From contig JBMNGF010000015.1 of NCBI GenBank assembly GCA_050949745.1, positions 62,001-126,000 of the forward strand: a stretch of 64,000 nt of DNA. Reading direction: 5' to 3'. Positions within the stretch are counted from its first letter, which is position 1, and every line of letters begins with the position of its first letter. Shown piece by piece: positions 17,906 through 27,227 of this stretch. Origin of the DNA: Syntrophaceticus sp050949745 (GTDB taxonomy: Bacteria; Bacillota; DSM-12270; Thermacetogeniales; Thermacetogeniaceae). The notes under the pieces are model-generated. The model ran no database searches, was not told the origin of the DNA, and saw only the letters and a program-made list of their open reading frames with translations. The translations under genes were made by a program, and so were the position numbers.

Positions 17906-19178
17906 AGTTACGAAAAATGATAGGGCGTGGGAGCAGCTTTTTGCCAAGTACAATATACTGCAGGAGATTGAGCGGTACGGATATTTCGAAATATCCTCAG
18001 CTCAGATCAATCAATTCAGAGAAGCAAGGTTGATGACCAAATTTGACCACAGGATCAACCTTCCCAGGCTGTTTGTCGAAAACAATTTGGCCGTATTACC
18101 TGTGACAAGGGGCAGGTACATTATTTCAAATTTTGAAGCCTACAAGAATTTTGAACCCACAACTGATGAAATAACCCGCATTTCTATACCAGAATATATT
18201 GAGAGCATCGACTATGAAAACATAACCAGTGAGTCGATGGCCATCAACTGCGCCTATGTCTCCGGTATATTAGCAGATTTTTTAGGTGATCAGGAGCTAA
18301 TGCCTACGGTCAGCGGCAGGATGAGTTCAGGCTCTTTTTCCTTCTATATACAAAATACAACAACAAAGTCGAATGTTTCGATTAATGTTGAAAATTCGCA
18401 GATAGAGATCGATGGCGGTTATGAAGGCGTAGATAAATTGTCGCTTATTGAAGCCAAAAATTATATTTCAAATGATTTCCTTATCAGGCAGCTGTACTAT
18501 CCTTACAGGCTTTGGCATAGTAAGTTGGCCAAGAAAATTGCGCCGCTGTTCTTGGTTTATTCAAATGGCGTTTTTACTATATATGAATACGAGTTCCAAG
18601 ACCCCGACAACTATAATTCTTTAGTAATGAAAAAACAGAAAAATTATAGTATTGATGCTGAGGAAATCGGCTTAGATGATATTATAAGGGTTCTGAACCG
18701 TACAAGGATTGTCGAAGAACCAGAGTTGGCTTTCCCGCAGGCGAATAACTTCAAAAGGGTGATCAACCTCTGTGAACTGCTTATGCAGGGTGCAATGACT
18801 AAGGATGAAATAACCTTGAACTATGCGTTTGATCCCAGGCAGACCAATTATTATACAGATGCAGGGCGCTATTTGGGGCTGATTGAAAAGGCGCGGGATG
18901 ATGGTAAAATTGTATTTTCTTTGTCTGAGCAGGGGCAAAAGATGGTTCGTTCGAAGTATAAGGCAAGACAGTTGAGGTTTGTGGAGGCAATATTGAGACA
19001 TCGTGTCTTCAATGAAACCCTGCGGCTTTATTTAAAACGAGGTAAAATGCCCCTGGTGAGTGACATTGTCGAAATCATGAGGAAATATGGTTTATACCAA
19101 GTGCAGGCTGAAAGCACTTTTCGCAGGCGGGCTTCTACTGTAACAAGCTGGATCAGCTGGGTTATGGGGCTGGTTTGA
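17892..19178 (+). CDS. Probable type II restriction endonuclease paired with the Dam-type methylase
   Basis: 428 residues; not obviously DpnII/MboI-like. A PD-(D/E)xK-type nuclease core is suggested by QIEIDGGYEGVDKL followed by SLIEAKN (D...ExK spacing) near residues 180-200. The C-terminal part looks helical and DNA-binding (LLMQGAMTKDEITLNYAF, YYTDAGRYLGLIEKA). It resembles proteins annotated as DUF6996/DUF6997 restriction-type enzymes. The TTG start overlaps the methylase end, a normal arrangement for restriction-modification pairs. An in-frame ATT lies immediately before the TTG. The nuclease function is inferred from the motif and context. Confidence 0.7.
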   Translation: MSSSEVTKNDRAWEQLFAKYNILQEIERYGYFEISSAQINQFREARLMTKFDHRINLPRLFVENNLAVLPVTRGRYIISNFEAYKNFEPTTDEITRISIPEYIESIDYENITSESMAINCAYVSGILADFLGDQELMPTVSGRMSSGSFSFYIQNTTTKSNVSINVENSQIEIDGGYEGVDKLSLIEAKNYISNDFLIRQLYYPYRLWHSKLAKKIAPLFLVYSNGVFTIYEYEFQDPDNYNSLVMKKQKNYSIDAEEIGLDDIIRVLNRTRIVEEPELAFPQANNFKRVINLCELLMQGAMTKDEITLNYAFDPRQTNYYTDAGRYLGLIEKARDDGKIVFSLSEQGQKMVRSKYKARQLRFVEAILRHRVFNETLRLYLKRGKMPLVSDIVEIMRKYGLYQVQAESTFRRRASTVTSWISWVMGLV

Positions 19179-19812
19179 CGTGGGGGCGTGGCAAGGGGAC
19201 GTTTCATCTGCCACATAGTGATAGGGGACCGTCCTTATTATGGTGAAGGATGGGAAGACATCCGGAGGTGCAGGGACCAGCAGAATCTGTACTGGGCATT
19301 TTTGTAGCAAAGGGTGGCTACACATTTCGTTTGCCACATTATTTTAATCCGTCTTCCGTATCCTTTTTTTTCATGAAATAAATTATTATTAAGATGTCAG
19401 TATCTTAAGGGTGCGAAATGCCGGTTTTAACTCCAGACCAGGCAGGCGAAGTTTGCAGTCGGGAACGGTAGGGGAACGGGCAGAAAAGTTTTAACTCCAG
19501 GCGGAGGCAGGCGGGACCAACTTTTCCAGGCTAGCGCCTGTGTTCGAAGTGGTCGGTAATGCAATAAAGCAAGCCTGGTTCGTTCTGGCTGGCTTGTGCG
19601 GCCGAGATGCCAAGGTACTGCAGACGAAAGGGCAGATATCGGATAGGTCCCAGCTAAAGCGAACCAGGTGGCGAGAGAACCCGCCTACTCTGTTCTTTTT
19701 GTCACGTTTTTGTCACCCCACTTATTATTAGTGTCCGGTAATCTTTTGTAGCAGCAAGGATTCTCCTGGTGATACCCGGGACTTATTAGGTTTAATAGAA
19801 AGTTGAGATAAT
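19179..19812. repeat. 0.63 kb non-coding stretch with family-C hairpins
   Basis: Family-C hairpin GTGGCAAGGGGACGTTTC...GCCAC at 19188-19213, ten bases after the nuclease stop, and a related 'gtagcaaagg...tttgccacat' copy near 19304-19335. At 19420-19530 the phrase GTTTTAACTCCAG followed by a GC-rich stretch is directly duplicated (19424 and 19487). No gene seen. Confidence 0.5.
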
Positions 19813-20562
19813 ATGATTAATCTGATTAAGCAAAAATCCAATACCGAAGATATTGTCAAAAGAAGAAAAAAGATAGCTAGACTCTTAATGAAGGAGTCAA
19901 ATAATATTAAAAGTGGAGCAATTTCGACAATATCAACCCTGGACTTAAAGGTATTGTTTGCTCTATATGACAGGTTCTTTTTCGGTGGTTGGTTTAAAAA
20001 GAATTATAAAGGTGTGCTCAATTTCTCTCTTTCGCGGCGAATGACAAGGAGCGCTGGTTCAACACGCTGTCCCAAAAACATAGCTGAATTAGCTCCGCAT
20101 GAACTGGTTCTGGAAATCAGGATAGGTGTTGATTTCTTATTCAATTACGGTCTGATTGAGGGGCCAAAACCGGTTTGCGGTGTTGATACAGACAACAGCC
20201 TGCAAGCACTGCAGCTTGTATTTGAGCATGAACTCTGTCATGTGATCGAATATATCTGTTTCCATAAGTCAAATTGCAGTGGGGGCAGGTTTAAGACCAT
20301 AGCGAACAATCTCTTCGGCCACATCGCCAGCCATCATAATTTACCGACATATAAGCAGATAGCAAAGCAAAAATTCGTTCTAAACATAGGGGATCCCGTT
20401 TTGTTTACATTTAAGGGAAAAAAGCTGAACGGTATCCTTCATAATATCAATAAAAGGGCGACTGTGCTTGTCTCTGATAAAACCGGTTCTTTTACGGACA
20501 AGCAGGGGAAGAGGTATGCAAAGTATTATGTGCCTCTGGAATTATTAGAGCCAATCAGGTGA
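19813..20562 (+). CDS. SprT-like zinc metallopeptidase-type protein
   Basis: 249 residues. The zinc-binding helix is HELCH (an HExxH motif) in LQLVFEHELCHVIEY near residue 140, with a downstream histidine region (FGHIASHHNLP), typical of SprT/Spartan-fold proteins. The N-terminal LDLKVLFALYDRFFFGGWFKKNY matches the SprT start. The last 70 residues form a beta-rich domain (VGDPVLFTFKGKKLNG-like) seen at the C-terminus of some SprT-like proteins. The start is ATG at 19813 with a weak ribosome binding site. Its role in the cell is unknown; it stands alone between repeat-rich regions. Confidence 0.75.
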   Translation: MINLIKQKSNTEDIVKRRKKIARLLMKESNNIKSGAISTISTLDLKVLFALYDRFFFGGWFKKNYKGVLNFSLSRRMTRSAGSTRCPKNIAELAPHELVLEIRIGVDFLFNYGLIEGPKPVCGVDTDNSLQALQLVFEHELCHVIEYICFHKSNCSGGRFKTIANNLFGHIASHHNLPTYKQIAKQKFVLNIGDPVLFTFKGKKLNGILHNINKRATVLVSDKTGSFTDKQGKRYAKYYVPLELLEPIR

Positions 20563-21071
20563 CGGCGTGGCGAGGGGGCGTGGCGAGGGGACGTTTCCTT
20601 TGCCACATTGTTTAAGCTCAGACGTCATTCTGGCTTCCTGCTGGTGCCTGGCACCATTTATGCAGTTTATTCATAGTAATATACACAATTGACATTATGT
20701 GGCATATGTTTGTGTTTGGCTGACTGGCGCCACAGGTAGCAGTCACCAATGATGGAGGCAGATGGAGGCCCTGTTTCATTTTCCCGTAGTAGGTAAACAA
20801 TAAAACAAGACTGGTTCTGTTTCCTTTGCCCCGTTTCAGTTATGTTCACATTCTCTGCAGCAGCGATTCCTTTGTCCTCATGTCAGTGCTCTGTCACTTA
20901 TTGAATGGTCAAGGGTACTCGTTTGGTGCCCTGGATGAGCTTGAGTAAAGGGGACGGGTGTCACGGTGGTGTCAGCGTGACGCCCATCTGTCAAATGACA
21001 GCAGGGTTAAGGCTGTCCTTGCTGTGTTTGGAGAGCTCGCTTTATCATTAGGATAAAGGGGAGGAAACGCA
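20563..21071. repeat. 0.5 kb stretch with family-C and family-A repeats
   Basis: Family-C hairpin at 20580-20607, preceded by a partial 'gtggcgaggggg' copy, and family-A GGTGCCTGGCACC at 20643-20655 with tail 'atttatgcagtttattcatag'. The A copy, with its 'atacacaattgacattat' extension, recurs almost identically at 22575-22640. No gene. Confidence 0.6.
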
Positions 21072-21119
21072 ATGAAGATATTAGCTGTACGGGGGAGCCC
21101 AACCCGATCCGTCTGTCGC
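21072..21119 (+). pseudogene. 5' remnant of an NAD(P)H-dependent FMN reductase-like gene
   Basis: An excellent GGGGAGGAAACGCA site is followed by an ATG and the short reading MKILAVRGSPTRS, the typical N-terminus of flavodoxin-fold FMN reductases (MKIL.I.GSPR). The similarity then stops at a family-A-like repeat near 21121-21133 (GGTGCCTGCCACC). The gene appears cut off by the repeat. Short evidence, so moderate confidence. Confidence 0.45.
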
Positions 21120-21136
21120 TCAAGGTGCCTGCCACC

Positions 21137-22006
21137 CTATTTGATGGCTTTGATGTGAGAACTGGCAAATGCATTATCTATAAGTTCCCATTCTGCATCA
21201 GTGACATCTGACTTGTCGCCGGCCATAGGTTCAAGCACTTCTCTTGTATAATAGTTAACTGGCTCTACCTCAATATTTCGAAAGCCTGTTTGTGACAGTA
21301 TTTCTTTGCATGTATCTATATGCAGCGCTCCTGCGATGCAGCTGACCCACATCTCTGTCATCTTTCTGATCTTGTCAGGAACATCTTTTAGGGCCAGGAT
21401 ATCTGCAATGGCCAGCCTACCACCTGGCTTCAGGATGCGGTAGATCTCCCGGAAGACCTGTTCTTTGTCCATAGATAGGTTGATCACGCAGTTGGACATC
21501 ACCACATCAACAGTATCATCGTGAAGAGAAATTTCTTCGATATAACCTTTCAAAAATTCTACATTGGCAGCTCCCATTAGCTCCTTGTTTTGGTTGGCCA
21601 GTTCAAGCATTTTATCTGTCATGTCCAGCCCATACACTTTGCCCTTTTGGCCGACATAACGGGATGCAGCCAGCACATCGATGCCTCCGCCGCTGCCCAG
21701 ATCAAGAACTGTTTCTCCTTCCTTTAACTTAGCAAAAACAAAGGGATTGGCACAACCAAGGGAAGCATTGACAGCTTCAGCTGGGAGATCACGAAGTTGA
21801 TCACTATAGAACACTTCTGGATTGACAATGGATGTGCAGCAAGATGAACCGCAGCAGCAGGATCCGCCGCCTTGCTGTAGTTTGTTGGCGATATCGCCGT
21901 AGTGCTCTTTGACACTGTCTCTGATGTCTCTACCTATATCTAGCTCGGCTAGCTCGGCGGAACTATCTTCATTCTTCTTTACCTTATCTCTCATAGCTTT
22001 GTCCAT
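21137..22006 (-). CDS. arsM: Arsenite S-adenosylmethionine methyltransferase ArsM
   Basis: 289-residue enzyme that methylates arsenite to volatile or less toxic methylarsenicals. The SAM motif is VLDLGSGGGIDVLAAS, and GLDMTDKML and GYIEEISL follow. Conserved arsenic-binding cysteines are present: one in NASLGCANPF, one in SNCVINLS and one in VSCIAGAL. An N-terminal cysteine cluster, GGGSCCCGSSCCTS near residues 47-60, is characteristic of many bacterial ArsM proteins. It lies 58 bases downstream of a MarR-type gene on the same strand, forming a small arsenic-response operon. No arsenite efflux pump is in the window. Confidence 0.93.
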   Translation of the reverse strand: MDKAMRDKVKKNEDSSAELAELDIGRDIRDSVKEHYGDIANKLQQGGGSCCCGSSCCTSIVNPEVFYSDQLRDLPAEAVNASLGCANPFVFAKLKEGETVLDLGSGGGIDVLAASRYVGQKGKVYGLDMTDKMLELANQNKELMGAANVEFLKGYIEEISLHDDTVDVVMSNCVINLSMDKEQVFREIYRILKPGGRLAIADILALKDVPDKIRKMTEMWVSCIAGALHIDTCKEILSQTGFRNIEVEPVNYYTREVLEPMAGDKSDVTDAEWELIDNAFASSHIKAIK

Positions 22007-22064
22007 TAAAGCACTCTCCTTAACCTTGTGGTTTCTATGCCTTCATGTTCACCATCAAAATTCC

Positions 22065-22508
22065 TTAACAGCAGCATTCGTTCTTGATGGTCTGCACAAG
22101 CAGTTCCAGGCTTTCTAGAACTTGCTTTCTCTTATTTGGGGGGATGGATTGATAAATATTAAGGTAGTAGTCTGACATCCTAGATTCAATGTTCGAAAGT
22201 ACGCTGCTTCCAGCTGGGGTTAGTCTGATCTTCATATAACGCCTGTCTTCGGGATCGGGTTTCCTGGTCACCAGGCCCTGCTCCACCATGGTATTGACTG
22301 TTCTGCTCATTGTGCTTTTATCTAATCCCAGCTGTTCAGCCAATTCGTTGACAGATACGCACTTTTTTCTGCCTATTTCAACCAATGGGTGACATTGACT
22401 GTAGGTTATCCCACAGCATGGTAGTTCACTTTTATTGAAAAGTCCCAGCCTCCTGGTCAGCAGTGTGAGAAGTTTGCCCATAAGTAGTACATCACTGTTG
22501 ACTGCCAA
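22065..22508 (-). CDS. MarR family regulator, likely arsenic-responsive
   Basis: About 147 residues with a winged helix-turn-helix (SVNELAEQLGLDKSTMSRTVNTMVEQGLVTR, wing DPEDRRYMKIRLTPAG). Unusual cysteines occur near the N-terminus (ELPCCGITYSQCH) and at the very end (ECCC); these could bind trivalent arsenic or sense thiol stress. The start is TTG at 22508, five bases after a GGGAGGTGAT site; the open frame extends 10 codons further but that start lacks spacing. A 13-base perfect palindrome at 22543-22555 lies just upstream. Operon with arsM. Confidence 0.85.
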   Translation of the reverse strand: MAVNSDVLLMGKLLTLLTRRLGLFNKSELPCCGITYSQCHPLVEIGRKKCVSVNELAEQLGLDKSTMSRTVNTMVEQGLVTRKPDPEDRRYMKIRLTPAGSSVLSNIESRMSDYYLNIYQSIPPNKRKQVLESLELLVQTIKNECCC

Positions 22509-22542
22509 CAGATCACCTCCCAAACAATTACCTTTCAAATAA

Positions 22543-22555
22543 TTGTATCATACAA
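22543..22555 (-). promoter_or_regulatory. MarR-type operator palindrome
   Basis: Perfect inverted repeat TTGTAT-C-ATACAA, extended by weaker matches on both sides, in the leader of the MarR-arsM operon. The size and symmetry are typical of MarR-family operators, so it is probably the autoregulatory site. Confidence 0.65.
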
Positions 22556-22785
22556 CTGTTGCTAATCACAACCAGGTGCCTGGCACCATTTATGCAGTTT
22601 ATTCATAGCAATATACACAATTGACATTATTTTGCACATATGTGGCTGACTGGCGGCACAGGTAGTAGGAACCAGTGATGGAGGCAGGCGGAATGTAATG
22701 TACCCTTGGTTTAAGCAATAAAGTAAGCCTGGCACCGTTAATATATAGGCGCCAGGCACCATTGCTCTATTTCAAAACTGGCCAA
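22556..22785. repeat. Intergenic region with two or three family-A repeats
   Basis: GGTGCCTGGCACC at 22575-22587 with tail and 'atacacaattgacattat' extension, and a facing degenerate pair near 22728-22762 ('aagcctggcaccgtt' and 'ggcgccaggcaccatt'). Confidence 0.65.
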
Positions 22786-24720
22786 CTATAGTTTGATTGC
22801 CAGGCTGGCGCCTTCTTCAATGGCATCAATTGCTTTTCTGGGTTCTGAGGCATCACCGATTACATGCAGTTCTCGCACTTTTCCCTCCAGTTGCGATTTC
22901 AATTCATTAACAGGTTTAGCTCCAACTGCGATAACAATGGTATCAAAACCTGTAAGCTGTTTTTCTTGGCCATCTTTTTCTACCTTTGCACCGTCTTGTA
23001 AGATTTCTTTTACAGTGGTGTTTGTTGCGATCTGAACCTCATGCCTCTTCAATCTCAGCATTAGGAAGTGTTTTACAGACTCCTGGACATCATTTGCAAC
23101 TTCTGCAAGTGATTCTATAAGTGTTACTTTGTGTCCGTGCTCACCCAACAGGTCTGCTGTTTCACATCCGACCAAACCGCCGCCAATAATCAATACTTTT
23201 TCGCCAGCATCTTTTTTGCCCGATATTATATCTACAGCAGTGACGACTTTTGGATTATCAATTCCGGGGATATCTGGAATGTTCGGTTCCGCGCCTGTTG
23301 CCACGATTACGACATCTGGGTTTGCTGCCGCAACTTGGTCTGCATTTGCCTCTGTTCCAAACCTAAAGTCTACTCCGTATTTTTCGCCCATATATGTGTA
23401 ATAATTGATTGCTTTAGTTAAGTCCTGTTTGCCAGGTGGCATTGCTCCTATTCTGAATTGACCGCCAGGGTTTTGCTCTTTTTCAAATAGCACTACATTA
23501 TGTCCACGGGAGGCAGCTATCCAGGCAGCTTCAAGGCCGCCTGGCCCCCCACCTACAATCACAAGCTTCCGGGGTTGGGCAGCGGGCTCGATTTTCATTT
23601 TGTATTCTCTGCCACAAAACGGATTGACCAAACAGGAACATCTCATCTTATCAGGGTTGAAGATGTAGCCTACACAACCTTGATTACAGGCAATACAGGG
23701 TTGTATTTCCTTGATGCGCCCGCCTGCTACTTTATTGGGTAGGTTCGGATCTGCAAGTGACTGTCTGCCCCAGGCGAGCAGATCTGCCTTACCGGTGCGG
23801 ATAGCTTGTTTGGCCAGAACAGGGTCATTTATTCTGCCCACTCCAATTACTGGTATTGATACAGCTTTTTTGATTTCGCCGATATTTGCCAGATTAAATC
23901 CAGGCGGTACATCTGTAGGCGGGATCACATACGGCATACTTCCGTAAACACCGGTTGATACGTGCACGGCATTTACACCGACATCTTCAACAATACTGGC
24001 AACTGCCTTTGATTCCTCTACATCTCGCCCATCGACAACCTTTTCATCTCCACTCATTCTAAAAATAATAGGAAAGGAGCCGCCAACCTTTTTGCGCATA
24101 TCTTTTATTACTTCAACAGCGAATTTCATCCTATTATAGAAGGAGCCTCCGAATTCATCCACTCTTTTGTTGGTATGCTGCGACATAAACTGCGCTACTA
24201 AATAACCATGGGCACCATGAATTTCTATGGCATCAAAACCTGCTTCACGAGCACGAGCTGCGGCATCTCCAAATTTCTCAATTAATTCATAAACTTCTTT
24301 GGTTGTTAATTCCCGGGGGATTTCCCTAGAAACAAAACAGGGTACAGGTGATGGGGCAACAGGCTGCTCGCCTCCTAATGTATCTGATGATGTCTGACGG
24401 CCAGCATGATGAATTTGTACCGCTATTTTTGCGCCATAGCGATGTACCGCATCAACTAATTTTTTGTAACCAGGTATGAATTTGTCATCCCACAGGCCGA
24501 GCTGATGGGGTATTGCTTTACCTAAAGGATCTACCCCCGCTATTTCTACGATCAGCAGTCCCCAGCCACCCTTTGCTCTAGCTTCCCAATAAGCTATCAT
24601 TTCATCACTGACCGTTCCATCAGGGTTGGCAAAATTGGTGCCCATAGGTGGGACAACAAACCTATTGCCCACCTCCATAGTTCCGATTCTTATCGGAGAA
24701 AAAAGCAGTTTAAAATCCAT
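22786..24720 (-). CDS. NADH:flavin oxidoreductase / 2,4-dienoyl-CoA reductase-type enzyme
   Basis: 644-residue iron-sulfur flavoenzyme of the Old Yellow Enzyme/2,4-dienoyl-CoA reductase family, which reduces activated C=C bonds such as enoates or dienoyl-CoA. Residues 1-370 are the FMN TIM barrel (MDFKLLFSPIRIGTMEVGNR, HGAHGYLVAQFMSQ). The 4Fe-4S site is CIACNQGCVGYIF with further cysteines in MRCSCLVNPFCG. Residues 390-644 bind FAD and NAD(P)H (VGGGPGGLEAAWIAA, GGGLVGCETADLLGE). Start ATG at 24720 has a GAGGTGA site; the longer frame runs into repeat sequence. No beta-oxidation or bile-acid genes are nearby, so the substrate is open. Confidence 0.9.
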   Translation of the reverse strand: MDFKLLFSPIRIGTMEVGNRFVVPPMGTNFANPDGTVSDEMIAYWEARAKGGWGLLIVEIAGVDPLGKAIPHQLGLWDDKFIPGYKKLVDAVHRYGAKIAVQIHHAGRQTSSDTLGGEQPVAPSPVPCFVSREIPRELTTKEVYELIEKFGDAAARAREAGFDAIEIHGAHGYLVAQFMSQHTNKRVDEFGGSFYNRMKFAVEVIKDMRKKVGGSFPIIFRMSGDEKVVDGRDVEESKAVASIVEDVGVNAVHVSTGVYGSMPYVIPPTDVPPGFNLANIGEIKKAVSIPVIGVGRINDPVLAKQAIRTGKADLLAWGRQSLADPNLPNKVAGGRIKEIQPCIACNQGCVGYIFNPDKMRCSCLVNPFCGREYKMKIEPAAQPRKLVIVGGGPGGLEAAWIAASRGHNVVLFEKEQNPGGQFRIGAMPPGKQDLTKAINYYTYMGEKYGVDFRFGTEANADQVAAANPDVVIVATGAEPNIPDIPGIDNPKVVTAVDIISGKKDAGEKVLIIGGGLVGCETADLLGEHGHKVTLIESLAEVANDVQESVKHFLMLRLKRHEVQIATNTTVKEILQDGAKVEKDGQEKQLTGFDTIVIAVGAKPVNELKSQLEGKVRELHVIGDASEPRKAIDAIEEGASLAIKL

Positions 24721-24789
24721 CCACTTCACCTCGAAAATAATATTTTCAGCGTTATTATTTGTTATAGAACGATTTTTATGCCCTATCGT

Positions 24790-25109
24790 GGGGGTGGCAA
24801 GGGGGTGGCAAGGGGACGTTTCCCTTGCCACATTTTATAACTACTCTAGACGGAGGCGGACTGAGGAATTGTCCTCTATGCGGAATGAGCGGGAACTGGC
24901 GGCACAGCAAAGGTTCATGAGGTAGACGCAGAGACTGTTTCTGTGGTCCCCGTGGTTGGCTGGTAGGTTGAGTGTCTTTGGTGTGAGGGGATGAAGATAG
25001 ACTTATCAGCCGAATCCGCCCCTTTAATAGGTACATCATCTCCGATAAGCCTGCAATCATCTTCTTATACCAAAACCAATCACCGGAGTCGCCCCTCTGA
25101 TAGACGTCT
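24790..25109. repeat. Family-C hairpin and repeat-derived non-coding region
   Basis: Family-C hairpin GTGGCAAGGGGACGTTTC...GCCAC at 24805-24832, with a partial upstream copy 'ggggtggcaaggg'. The open frames here are made of repeat sequence and are not genes. Confidence 0.6.
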
Positions 25110-25418
25110 CGATGGAACGGTGCCAGGCACCCAGATTGGGCAACCCCGGCCGTCCCGGCATTCTTCATTCCTGGTGCCAGGCACCATCTGGGTCCGATTG
25201 GCTTAGGTGGATTGTCGGTGAATCGCGTTCCCGTTGACTGAACCTCGATAGACTTTGCACCAAGACCAATCACCGGAAACGCCTCTCTGATTGGTCCAAT
25301 AAATGTAGTAATATGACGGATAAAATCTAATATGTATAATGGCATGCATAAACTGCATAAATGGTGCCAGGCACCACCTGGGGAAAATGGCAATCACCAG
25401 AACAGTCCCCGTGATGGT
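25110..25418. repeat. Composite A+B repeat block, copy 1
   Basis: About 300 bp block with GGTGCCAGGCACC at 25119-25131, 25173-25185 and 25363-25375, and B hairpins at 25266-25292 (ACCAATCACCGG...TGATTGGT) and around 25392-25420. The same order of units, with only scattered differences, recurs at 27893-28195 in the same orientation. The two copies bracket the hydrolase and TetR genes. Confidence 0.75.
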
Positions 25419-25425
25419 CCAGATT

Positions 25426-26277
25426 TCATCCTTTCAAAAAAGCGTTTACCACTCGGGAAAACTCCTCTGGCCTTTCTTTTTGAGCCCAGTGTTTGCAGCC
25501 TTCCATAAGGTAAAGTTTAGAACCTTTGATCAACTGGTGGGCCTTTTTTGCATAAATAACGGGGACACCCGGATCCTGAGTCCCATGGATGATCAGTGTG
25601 GGCGCTTGGATTTCGGATAATTTTTTTGCCAAATCTGTACGGACTCCGGTTTTCGTAATCTCACTTCTTTGAAAGGAAGCAAATGCTTTTGCCGCATCAG
25701 GGGCTTTGAGGCATTGATGAACCTGGTCTACAAGTTCTTCTGAAAGTTTATTAGGATCGCCGAATAAGCTGTAAAGCAGCATCCATTTAACGAATTTTCG
25801 GCTTTTTGCTGTCAGTGCATAAGACCATTCATTGAGTGAGGATTGTGTATACCAGTAACATAAAGAATGGTAGGGAAGTTTGCTGTAAAAGCCCCATGCT
25901 CCTTCTAAGACCAGTTTGTCCACACGGCTGGGGTGTTGAAGTGTAAATCCAATGGAGATTCCACCGCCAAGTGAAAGCCCAACTAAACTCGTCTGTTTCA
26001 GATCTAAGGCATTCATCAAATGTTCCAAAAAATCGACATAAAATGGGATAGAATATTCCGCATCAGGTTTGTCACTATCACCATAACCAGGAAGGTCAGG
26101 TGCAAAAACGCGGAAGTCTTTTGCTAAATACCCGATCACTTCACCCCATGAGATGATGGCTGAATCAACACCACCGCCATGCAGTAAAATGATTGGTGGG
26201 CCTGATTCACCTGCGGTGAAGCAGTTGACATTTAACCCATCAAGATCGAGTTTCATGTTTTTTATTGATTCTGTCAT
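25426..26277 (-). CDS. Alpha/beta hydrolase (meta-cleavage-hydrolase-like)
   Basis: 283-residue hydrolase with oxyanion region ILLHGGGVDSAI, nucleophile elbow GLSLGGG (GxSxG), acidic residue in IHGTQDPGVP and the catalytic His in GCKHWAQKERPEEF. The pattern resembles hydrolases that cleave C-C or ester bonds, for example the MhpC family. ATG at 26277 has a strong GGGAGGAAG site; the longer frame is non-coding leader. The TetR gene lies 0.36 kb upstream on the same strand. Both are enclosed by the two composite repeat blocks. Confidence 0.85.
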   Translation of the reverse strand: MTESIKNMKLDLDGLNVNCFTAGESGPPIILLHGGGVDSAIISWGEVIGYLAKDFRVFAPDLPGYGDSDKPDAEYSIPFYVDFLEHLMNALDLKQTSLVGLSLGGGISIGFTLQHPSRVDKLVLEGAWGFYSKLPYHSLCYWYTQSSLNEWSYALTAKSRKFVKWMLLYSLFGDPNKLSEELVDQVHQCLKAPDAAKAFASFQRSEITKTGVRTDLAKKLSEIQAPTLIIHGTQDPGVPVIYAKKAHQLIKGSKLYLMEGCKHWAQKERPEEFSRVVNAFLKG

Positions 26278-26636
26278 ATTCTTCCTCCCTCTATGAAGTT
26301 GGTTTTTGGTTTGCTGCCCGCTAGTAGACCTGAGCCTTGAACAACCACATAGGATTCCAGGGCAACTCGGATACCATACATCAATACGTATGGGGAGATC
26401 CTTGGAGTTGACTACATAAAAATGCCAAGGCAATTCGATAGGCAGCGAGGGCATTCACTTCTTCCGGTGAAGCCTTCTTCATACGTGCCCCTGCCTCACA
26501 GGACTTATTCTTGTAAGCAGGGGCTTCGGTTGTTATCCTTAGGAAGCTTAGCCGCCCTGAATTTAAGAGTGAAGCCCTACTCATACGGGATAATTCGGAT
26601 AAGCACGATGCGAAACAGGCTTTTCATGCCATGTTT
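26278..26636. other. 360 bp stretch without a recognised gene
   Basis: It holds a strong inverted repeat around 'gcccctgc...gcaggggc' (26490-26526), which could form a terminator or structured RNA between the TetR and hydrolase genes. An open frame on the minus strand here (26381-26584) has no family resemblance that I can support. Confidence 0.35.
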
Positions 26637-27227
26637 TTAATGCATGTTTTTAATTTTATAAGGGGCAAACACAACATCGAAACAATCGTTCACCCATTCT
26701 TCCGGTGTTAAACTGCTGTCCTTACACCAAATTAGAAATGCTCCTGTAACCGCAGCCTGCAGTACACGGCTGAGCAATTTTTTGTCAACTTCCAATATCT
26801 CTTTTGAATCGATGGCGATCTGCAAAATTCGCTGGATTTCATCATCGATGATTTTAAGCCGATGGCGTGTTTTTTCGATAAACTCCGGATCCGAATTGTT
26901 TTGCAAATAGATAGAAGTCATATTCGCAAACTGTACAGGGTTTTCTACCTGATTAGTCCATAGTAAGAAAATCTGCTTCAGCATATTCAGTGCAGAGAGG
27001 TCTGTTTGTTGAATAGCTTTGAAGCTCTGCTCTGTGATTTCGGTCAAATAATCATAATAGGCAAGCAGCAGTCCTCTTTTGGAGCCGAAGCGTTTCGATA
27101 AGGCAGCTGCTGAAAGCTGAGCCTCTTTGGCGATTTTGCTCAAACTCAAATTAGAATAACCATATTTAATGAGGGCTTTAGAAACACCTTCAAAAATCAT
27201 CTGATCTGAGTATTCACGTGGTCTAAT
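26637..27227 (-). CDS. TetR family regulator with apparent ATT start
   Basis: About 196 residues. The N-terminal helix-turn-helix domain reads MIFEGVSKALIKYGYSNLSL, KIAKEAQLSAAALSKRFGSK, RGLLLAYYDYL. The C-terminal domain is helical and unrecognised. The AGGAGGT site (27236-27242) overlaps a GTG, so GTG cannot be used; ATT at 27225-27227 is spaced about seven bases and gives (M)RPREYSDQ. An ATG ten codons later (M13) has no site. It lies upstream of the alpha/beta hydrolase gene in the same direction and probably controls it. Confidence 0.75.
   Translation of the reverse strand: MRPREYSDQMIFEGVSKALIKYGYSNLSLSKIAKEAQLSAAALSKRFGSKRGLLLAYYDYLTEITEQSFKAIQQTDLSALNMLKQIFLLWTNQVENPVQFANMTSIYLQNNSDPEFIEKTRHRLKIIDDEIQRILQIAIDSKEILEVDKKLLSRVLQAAVTGAFLIWCKDSSLTPEEWVNDCFDVVFAPYKIKNMH

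Noticed and set aside
24776..25393. 205-codon open frame on the minus strand
   Set aside because: It is made of family A, B and C repeats and matches no protein family; composition follows the repeats.
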